From Chitinophagaceae bacterium (GTDB lineage: Bacteria; Bacteroidota; Bacteroidia; Chitinophagales; Chitinophagaceae), in NCBI GenBank assembly GCA_020846105.1, contig JADLEN010000216.1:1-11237 (forward strand): 11,237 bases of DNA, given 5' to 3'. Each line of letters starts with the position of its first letter. The first letter of the stretch is position 1. This document shows positions 6,783 through 11,237 of this stretch, piece after piece. The notes under the pieces were generated by a model. That model had not been told where the DNA came from, searched no databases, and was given only the letters and a program-made list of their open reading frames with translations. A program made the translations under genes and the position numbers.

Positions 6783-7601
6783 ATGATACATATCAAAACA
6801 CTAGAAGAAATAGAAATACAAAGAAAATCTGCCTTAATGGTAAGTGCCACCCTTACACAGGTGGCATCTTTGTTAAAGCCCGGTATCACCACACTATCCC
6901 TAGATACCATGGCCGAAGCCTACATCCGCGACAACGGAGGCATACCCTCATTCAAAAACTACGGCCCCAAAGGCCACACATTCCCATTCTCCCTTTGCAT
7001 CTCTGTAAATGACGCAGTAGTGCACGGCTTCCCCAACACCCGCGAGCTACGCGATGGCGACATCATATCCGTAGACTGCGGCGTGTATATGAACGGTTTT
7101 CACGGCGACTCCGCCTACACATTTGCCATAGGCAACGTAGCCCCAGCCACCCTACAACTCCTGCGCGTCACCAAAGAATCCGTGTACCGAGGCATAGCCG
7201 CCGCCGCAGACGGCAACCGCGTAGGCGACATATCCTACGCCATAGAGCAATACACCAACGGCCAGCACGGCTACGGCATCGTACGCGAGCTAGTAGGCCA
7301 CGGCGTAGGCCGCAACCTCCACGAAGACCCCAACGTACCCAACTACGGCCGCCGCGGAGACGGCAAGCGCCTCAAAGAAAACATGGTACTAGCCATAGAA
7401 CCAATGATAAACCTTGGCACCCGCAACATAGACCAGCTGCCCGACGGATGGACCATCACCACCGCCGACGGCAAACCCAGCGCCCATTTCGAGCACACCA
7501 CCTGGGTGCGCAAAGGCCAAGGCGAGCCACTCTCCTCCTTCCTACCCATAGAAGCCGCCGAGCGTGCCAACCCCGAGCTAGCCTCTGACCATTACCAATA
7601 A
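6783..7601 (+). CDS. map: Type I methionine aminopeptidase
   Basis: MetAP removes the initiator methionine from new proteins when the second residue is small, acting in the cytosol at the ribosome exit. The 272-residue product has the pita-bread fold landmarks. The five metal ligands are Asp98 (SVDCG), Asp109 (HGDSAY), His173 (VGHGVG), Glu206 (AIEPM) and Glu237 (HFEHT). His81 (VVHGFP) and His180 (NLHEDP) match the catalytic-site histidines. There is no N-terminal SH3-binding extension, so it is the short type Ia-like form. The C-terminus runs about 20 residues past the core and is rich in Ala, Glu and Pro. GC content is clearly higher than in the ribosomal genes, with many C-ending codons. 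It lies 28 nt after secY and is followed by a terminator. Confidence 0.96.
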   Translation: MIHIKTLEEIEIQRKSALMVSATLTQVASLLKPGITTLSLDTMAEAYIRDNGGIPSFKNYGPKGHTFPFSLCISVNDAVVHGFPNTRELRDGDIISVDCGVYMNGFHGDSAYTFAIGNVAPATLQLLRVTKESVYRGIAAAADGNRVGDISYAIEQYTNGQHGYGIVRELVGHGVGRNLHEDPNVPNYGRRGDGKRLKENMVLAIEPMINLGTRNIDQLPDGWTITTADGKPSAHFEHTTWVRKGQGEPLSSFLPIEAAERANPELASDHYQ

Positions 7602-7615
7602 CACACAACCCCCAC

Positions 7616-7642
7616 AGCCCAGCCCCCAACGCTGGGCTTTTT
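7616..7642 (+). terminator. Intrinsic terminator after map
   Basis: AGCCCAGC (7616-7623) pairs perfectly with GCTGGGCT (7631-7638) around a seven-base loop, followed by TTTTT (7638-7642). The stem is eight pairs and GC-rich. It lies 14 nt after the map stop codon. This marks the end of the ribosomal-protein transcription unit in this genome. Confidence 0.85.
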
Positions 7643-7930
7643 GCCGCCCCCAGGCACAGCCCCCCCTTTTTCTTCTCTTGGGCGATTAAGCTTCTGTCTC
7701 CTTCGTTAAGCTTTGGGTCTCGGGCTGTTGCTTGTACTCCGCCCCAAAGCCACCGCCGCAAAGGCTTCAGCGGGGTACAGCTGCCATCCCGCGCAGGTTG
7801 GGCTTTGGCTGCTGCTATTGGGCTTTTCCCTTCCGAACGGATTCATCCGGGCGGGTACATGCGAAATTCCCCTCCTTTGGAGGGGTGTCCGCAGGACGGG
7901 GTGGTTGTACGCCACCGCAACCCCACCTCA
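7643..7930. repeat. GC-rich noncoding element, probable dispersed intergenic repeat
   Basis: No frame in this stretch gives a believable protein: the open frames are low-complexity and overlap each other. It contains TTAAGCTT twice (7686-7693, 7706-7713). A run of small hairpins follows: CCCCTCC/GGAGGGG (7869-7875 / 7879-7885), GTCC/GGAC (7887-7890 / 7894-7897) and GGTGG/CCACC (7900-7904 / 7912-7916). Composition is far richer in G and C than the ribosomal genes. From memory, hairpin-rich segments of this style recur between genes in Bacteroidota genomes; a copy count in the host genome would settle it. Confidence 0.45.
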
Positions 7931-7933
7931 CGC

Positions 7934-7997
7934 TGTCATTCCGTAGGCATCTGTAGCGCACATAGCACACCAAGTGCCAGAGCCCTACGGGATGACA
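7934..7997. repeat. Long inverted repeat (14-bp arms) of REP-like type
   Basis: TGTCATTCCGTAGG (7934-7947) pairs with bases 7984-7997 over 14 positions with one G-U pair. The 36-base interior holds a small hairpin of its own (GCAC 7965-7968 / GTGC 7974-7977). Inverted repeats with this kind of GTCATTCCGTAGG arm are, from memory, common between genes in Bacteroidota. It could be a nonautonomous mobile unit or a transcript-end structure between the converging map and unknown gene; no target-site duplication is evident. Confidence 0.55.
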
Positions 7998-7999
7998 TA

Positions 8000-8020
8000 A
8001 GCATGTAAAGATTACATGCT
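8000..8020. other. Perfect 9-bp hairpin
   Basis: AGCATGTAA (8000-8008) pairs perfectly with TTACATGCT (8012-8020) around a three-base loop. It starts two bases after the REP-like inverted repeat. Neither side has the U-run of a classical terminator, but it lies in the convergent space between map and the minus-strand gene and could end or protect transcripts. Confidence 0.5.
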
Positions 8021-8094
8021 AAAAAGTTATTAGCCTTGCCCCCAAAAACAAAAAAGCCAACTAGCCTTGCGACCAATTGACCTCTTTCATTAAA

Positions 8095-8148
8095 CACATT
8101 CACCACATTCACCACATTGCCCACATTGCCCACATTGCCCACATTATC
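8095..8148. repeat. 9-bp minisatellite, six copies
   Basis: Six head-to-tail units of the form CACATTnnC cover 8095-8148: two CACATTCAC, three CACATTGCC and one CACATTATC. There are no gaps. On the minus strand the unit reads GGCAATGTG. The last plus-strand unit contains the stop codon (TAA, 8144-8146) of the minus-strand gene, so the array sits exactly at that gene's 3' end. The period is a multiple of three. Confidence 0.9.
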
Positions 8149-8893
8149 CCTGCTGTGGCGGTGGTGCTGGCGTATTGTCCTCTGGCTGCCCACTGTGCGT
8201 AGCCAGCAGTACATTATACTGGTCTATAAGATTGTTTATTTCGTTCACCGTTTTACCCCAAGGGTTTATGCCGTTGTTGATAAGGTGGTAGGCACCAATA
8301 GTATCGCGCAGGGTATAATACCTTTGGGCTGCCTCTACGCGCTTTTCGAGAATAGTATTGGGGTTTCTTGCCGCTACCTCGGTGTTGCGCGCCATATATT
8401 GGGTATGAAATAGGTCGTTAGCCGTTTGCAACTCCGTCTTCCAATCGTCCAACTGTAGCTCGGCAACGGCTGCCATTAGCTCGGGCAGCGTATCCCAATC
8501 TTGCAATATGTTTTTGATACTTGCCGTTTCGGCAATAAGGCTTTGCTGCGCAATGCTGCCGCTGTACAAGCCCAAATTGTCTATTATAGACACGCCCGCA
8601 GCACGCTTGGCAGGGTCGTAGTGGTATCTGTAGGCATCTGCCATGCCACGGATGCCTATAATGGCATCGTCGCGGCGGCGGTCTAAAGCTTGCAAAATAG
8701 GCGTGATGTCGCTGCCTTGGTCGGTGGCATAGAGTATGCTCAGCTCGTTTTGTGTCGTTACAAATTCGTTGAAGGGTAGCGTAACCTGTAGCGTGGCAGG
8801 GTTGTTGGCAGTTACAATGTCTATAATATCGGTGTTGAATTGTACCGCTTCGCCATTGCGCAAATCTTTCAAATTTATTCCGTTAAATTCCAT
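8144..8893 (-). CDS. Unknown protein resembling DUF6261 family
   Basis: The 249-residue product has no signal peptide or membrane segment and looks cytosolic and mostly helical. The start MEFNGINLKDLRNGEAVQFN (1-20) resembles the opening of Bacteroidota DUF6261 proteins, which share an LRNxExxQF-like motif; this is from memory and is a moderate-confidence match. Other features are an Arg/Asp cluster DRRRDD (71-76), the stretch YRYHYDPAKRAAG (88-100), and a C-terminal Pro/Gln tail (APPPQQG). No catalytic motif is evident, and the function is unknown. The ATG at 8893 follows an A/T-rich leader. A weak promoter candidate upstream on the minus strand pairs TATATTTT (8929-8922) with TTG (8955-8953) at a long 23-nt spacing. 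The gene points toward map and stands alone, bordered by tandem repeats on both sides. Confidence 0.8.
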   Translation of the reverse strand: MEFNGINLKDLRNGEAVQFNTDIIDIVTANNPATLQVTLPFNEFVTTQNELSILYATDQGSDITPILQALDRRRDDAIIGIRGMADAYRYHYDPAKRAAGVSIIDNLGLYSGSIAQQSLIAETASIKNILQDWDTLPELMAAVAELQLDDWKTELQTANDLFHTQYMARNTEVAARNPNTILEKRVEAAQRYYTLRDTIGAYHLINNGINPWGKTVNEINNLIDQYNVLLATHSGQPEDNTPAPPPQQG

Positions 8894-8963
8894 AATTGTA
8901 GATTTTTTATTTTTTTTGAGTAAAATATAGTGCTTGGTGGGAGTTGGTGCCTCAAAATAAGAG

Positions 8964-9254
8964 ATTTTGGGCTTTCCCTATGGGTGGTTTTGTTCAAAAT
9001 CTCATATTTTGAGCTTTCCCTACCTGTGGAAGACCCGTTTTTTCATATTTTGGGCTTTCCCTGCTTCGGGTATTGTTCAAAATCTCGTATTTTGAGCTTT
9101 CCCTACCTGTGGGCGACCCGTTTTTTCATATTTTGGGCTTTCCCTGTTTCGGGCATTGTTCAAAATCTCGTATTTAGCGCTTTCCCTACGCGTGGGCGAC
9201 CCATTTTTTCATATTTTGGGCTTTCCCTACCTCTGGGCTGCTTCGCTTGCTCAG
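8964..9254. repeat. 83-bp tandem repeat, 3.5 copies of alternating 42/41-nt half units
   Basis: The core GCTTTCCCT occurs seven times, at 8971, 9013, 9054, 9096, 9137, 9179 and 9220, spaced exactly 42, 41, 42, 41, 42, 41. Each half unit begins with ATTTTG (degenerate in the sixth). Two alternating interiors follow: one ending TTGTTCAAAATCTC and one with GTGGGCGACCCGTTTTTTC. Together they form an 83-bp unit. Where the halves join, CAAAAT and ATTTTG make a small palindrome (8953-8969, 8995-9011, 9078-9094). The array does not encode a protein, because 83 is not a multiple of three and the frame rotates between units. It lies between two divergent genes. Confidence 0.92.
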
Positions 9255-9459
9255 ATTTTGAAGCTTAGCGCTGTGGTGGTGCGTGTATATGTGCTAGTAG
9301 CTGCATTTTTACCTAATCTTATAAATGACGAACGCTGTAATTTGTAGGTTAAATGTAGTAATTATTATAGCTCATGCAAGCTTTTGGGCAGAAATATTTT
9401 TATCATTTGCCTTTGTTAATGGTTTTTGATTATTTTTAAGGTCTAAAAACACCCAAACT
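9255..9459. other. Intergenic leader region of the T9SS gene
   Basis: Between the end of the tandem repeat and ATG 9460 there are about 205 A/T-rich bases without a credible gene or RNA. The part nearest the gene holds a promoter candidate (listed separately). A weak ACCTA/TAGGT pairing is possible in 9310-9355. Nothing else was recognised. Confidence 0.4.
9406..9438 (+). promoter_or_regulatory. Candidate Bacteroidota-type promoter for the T9SS gene
   Basis: TTTG (9406-9409) is followed after 21 nt by TATTTTTA (9431-9438), close to the -33 TTTG and -7 TAnnTTTG pattern of the Bacteroidota primary sigma factor. The last base of the -7 element deviates. The -7 element ends 21 nt before the start codon, so the leader would be short. 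A/T-rich DNA makes chance matches likely. Confidence 0.4.
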
Positions 9460-11237
9460 ATGAAAAAACGAATCAAGTTGCCCTTCGCAAAGTTTCCCTT
9501 CGGGGGATTTAGGGGGCTTATCGCCCTTAGCGCGATATTATTGCTACAAAGCAGCGCAGCCTCAGCCCAAACTTGGCAATGGGCAACAGCTGCAGGCTCC
9601 AAAAACATCAACAACAAAGCAGATAGACCTGTAGATTTAGCTACCGATGCCAATGGTAATTCTTATTTGCTTTCAAAAGTACATTCTAAGGAAATCTATG
9701 TTGGCAGCAGCTCTATACCAGATGGACAGGGATTATCTACTTCTGTAATGACAATGTTGAGCAGCCTCGACAAAAATGGTAACTACCGATGGAGCAAAAT
9801 AATTGGCGCAGCAGCTACGGATCCTAAAGAGATTAAGATTGTAAAAGACAAGGTGTATATGATGGGTATTGTAGGAACTTCCCCAGGCTATAAAGCAAAC
9901 TATGATAAAGATTACACAACACCTTCCGATTATTATTCTGGGCAAAGCCTTGCCTGTTACGATACTAGTGGTAATTTTAAATGGGTGGTACGCCCGGATT
10001 CCGTAATTGGTATTGAACCCAATATTTATTTACCTATTTCCTTCGATGTAGATGATGTGGGTAATAGCTATATGTTGGTAACGATGCCACCAGGTAGTAA
10101 GATAATGGGTAGCAGTATGAGCATTCCTTCTACTGCTCCTTTTATAGGCTATGGCTTTTATGTGCTCAAATACAATCCTTCGGGTTCGTTACTTTCGGTT
10201 ACCATGCTCAAAGATTTTTGTTATGCCCAAGGAAATCAAGGTGGTGTGGATAGGTACCGGTTTACCCTAAACAAACTCACTAATCAATATTATGTATATG
10301 GTGTGGCTGGTCAAAGCCTCGATTGGGACACGCTATACATCAAATCAAAAATTATTGAGAGTTCTTTATTTTTTGCAGCATTTGACAATGATGGAACTTA
10401 TAAATGGGATGTTGGAGATGATAAAAATATCCTTGGCAATATTAGCATCAATGGTGCTAAAATAACAGCTACTGGCGACATCATTATAGGTGGAAGTGCG
10501 CGAAAAGACTTGACTTTTAATGGACACAAATTTGATAATCCTTTTTCGACTTCTACTACTCCCGGTGTTCCATTTATAATGAAAATGAGCAATACAGGTT
10601 CGCTAATATGGTGTAAGTCTGGAGGAGGAACAGGTTCTACACAAGCAGTCCTTACTTTTGCATTCGCTGCAAATGATAAGTATTCTGCTATTGGTGGTTT
10701 AAGTGGATTAAGGTTTTTCTTTGGCGACACTAAAGATTCTATCACAATCAATACAAGCACACAAGATGGTTGGTATGCCATTGTAGATAATAATAGTGGA
10801 AAAATGCTAAAAACAGGGTCTGCAAGTGGGGATGGTTTTTATGATGCCACTACAGTTTTAAACTTCAGTGGTAACGATTTTCTCATTGGTGGCTATTTTG
10901 AAAGTAGTAGTTTAAAGTTGGATGGTAGTTCGGTATCTGTAGGCCCTGCCAAGAGTGGCACCGATTTGTTTGTGGCAAAAATGAGTACCAACTCACTGTC
11001 TATCGAAGATAAAACAAGCAACCTTGTGAACATCAAAATCTACCCAAATCCTGCAAACGATGTAGTGAATATACGAGGCGCAGCCATCAGTAGCACTGTC
11101 GCGCTGTATGACATGCAAGGGCGTATGCTCAAGCGTGAGCTAATAAAAGCAAGCGATGCAAGCATCAATCTGCAAGAGCTTGCAAAAGGCAACTACCTGC
11201 TAAAAATAACCACCCAAGAAGGCGAAGAAGGCAGCGC
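9460..11237 (+). CDS. Secreted T9SS-sorted protein with seven-fold propeller-like repeats, 3' end outside the window
   Basis: The frame is open from ATG 9460 to the window end (592 codons, no stop). Residues 1-36 form a signal peptide: basic MKKR, hydrophobic core GLIALSAILLL (19-29), and probable cleavage after Ala-Ser-Ala (36/37). A motif like DxxGxYxW recurs at about residues 104, 168, 239, 309, 377, 443 and 509, a spacing of 64-71, with GN-Y and GGxF strands between. This suggests a seven-bladed beta-propeller of SBBP-repeat style. From about residue 524, IKIYPNPANDVVNI, then VALYDMQGRML and LAKGNYLLKI match the T9SS type A sorting domain, which is removed or replaced by a lipopolysaccharide anchor at the outer membrane. 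About 5-15 residues are probably missing. The ligand or substrate is unknown; no catalytic motif was seen. Confidence 0.85.
   Translation, partial: MKKRIKLPFAKFPFGGFRGLIALSAILLLQSSAASAQTWQWATAAGSKNINNKADRPVDLATDANGNSYLLSKVHSKEIYVGSSSIPDGQGLSTSVMTMLSSLDKNGNYRWSKIIGAAATDPKEIKIVKDKVYMMGIVGTSPGYKANYDKDYTTPSDYYSGQSLACYDTSGNFKWVVRPDSVIGIEPNIYLPISFDVDDVGNSYMLVTMPPGSKIMGSSMSIPSTAPFIGYGFYVLKYNPSGSLLSVTMLKDFCYAQGNQGGVDRYRFTLNKLTNQYYVYGVAGQSLDWDTLYIKSKIIESSLFFAAFDNDGTYKWDVGDDKNILGNISINGAKITATGDIIIGGSARKDLTFNGHKFDNPFSTSTTPGVPFIMKMSNTGSLIWCKSGGGTGSTQAVLTFAFAANDKYSAIGGLSGLRFFFGDTKDSITINTSTQDGWYAIVDNNSGKMLKTGSASGDGFYDATTVLNFSGNDFLIGGYFESSSLKLDGSSVSVGPAKSGTDLFVAKMSTNSLSIEDKTSNLVNIKIYPNPANDVVNIRGAAISSTVALYDMQGRMLKRELIKASDASINLQELAKGNYLLKITTQEGEEGS

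Noticed and set aside
7602..8143. Small genes infA or rpmJ that might have been overlooked after map
   Set aside because: No frame shows the IF-1 or L36 motifs (L36 has a basic, Cys-containing short sequence), and a terminator directly follows map.
7706..8214. Several overlapping open frames on both strands (about 67-101 residues)
   Set aside because: They overlap each other in the GC-rich hairpin region and minisatellite, have low-complexity products without family features, and lack plausible leaders.
8964..9254. CRISPR-like array with a conserved core and about 25-nt interiors
   Set aside because: The interiors are not unique: two types alternate and are nearly identical between copies. 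No cas genes are in view, and the conserved core is only about 16 nt.
8930..9268. Open frame on the + strand that could encode 112 residues across the tandem repeat
   Set aside because: It is a by-product of the 83-bp repeat. The unit is not a multiple of three, so the same DNA is read in rotating frames, and the product has no family character.
10398..10781. 127-residue minus-strand open frame
   Set aside because: It lies wholly inside the open T9SS gene, whose signal peptide, repeats and sorting domain show that the plus strand is coding here.

Overview
The window is a chromosomal segment of a Bacteroidota bacterium. Its left two thirds hold the conserved ribosomal-protein cluster, and its right third is an accessory region. 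Four things point to the phylum. The start codons follow A/T-rich leaders without Shine-Dalgarno sequences. The ribosomal proteins read like Bacteroidota versions, for example the 89-residue zinc-free S14. Promoter-like TAnnTTTG elements are present. The last gene ends in a type IX secretion (T9SS) type A sorting domain. A Chitinophagia/Sphingobacteriia-like source is possible, but this is only an inference from sequence style.

Positions 1-6754 (all +) carry the end of the S10 operon and the whole spc operon in the canonical order: rplP (5' end cut off by the window), rpmC, rpsQ, rplN, rplX, rplE, rpsN, rpsH, rplF, rplR, rpsE, rpmD, rplO, secY. The set encodes proteins L16, L29, S17, L14, L24, L5, S14, S8, L6, L18, S5, L30 and L15 plus the SecY translocon channel. 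The map gene (methionine aminopeptidase) follows, 28 nt after secY. rpsQ-rplN and rplX-rplE-rpsN are tightly packed, and rplX/rplE share a base in TAATG. Other gaps are 39-102 nt long, and most contain a stem-loop placed about 20-40 nt before the next start codon. A long, perfectly paired hairpin between rplO and secY looks like an attenuator or partial terminator.

Positions 7602-8143 carry no credible gene. A clear intrinsic terminator follows map, so the genes that usually continue the cluster (infA, rpmJ, rpsM, rpsK, rpsD, rpoA, rplQ) are not here. Next comes a GC-rich, hairpin-packed stretch that resembles a dispersed intergenic repeat, then a six-copy 9-bp minisatellite.

Positions 8144-8893 (-) encode a 249-residue protein of unknown function that resembles the DUF6261 family. 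Its stop codon lies in the first unit (on its own strand) of the minisatellite. Positions 8964-9254 are a regular 83-bp tandem repeat of 3.5 copies, built from alternating 42/41-nt half units. It sits between this gene and the divergent last gene.

Positions 9460 to the window end (+) encode an open-ended gene of at least 592 codons for a secreted protein. It has a signal peptide, a seven-fold motif with a period of about 68 residues (probable beta-propeller), and a T9SS C-terminal domain that runs off the window.

The left part makes ribosomes, exports proteins and trims N-termini of new proteins. The right part is a repeat-rich accessory segment with one unknown protein and one exported surface or secreted protein.
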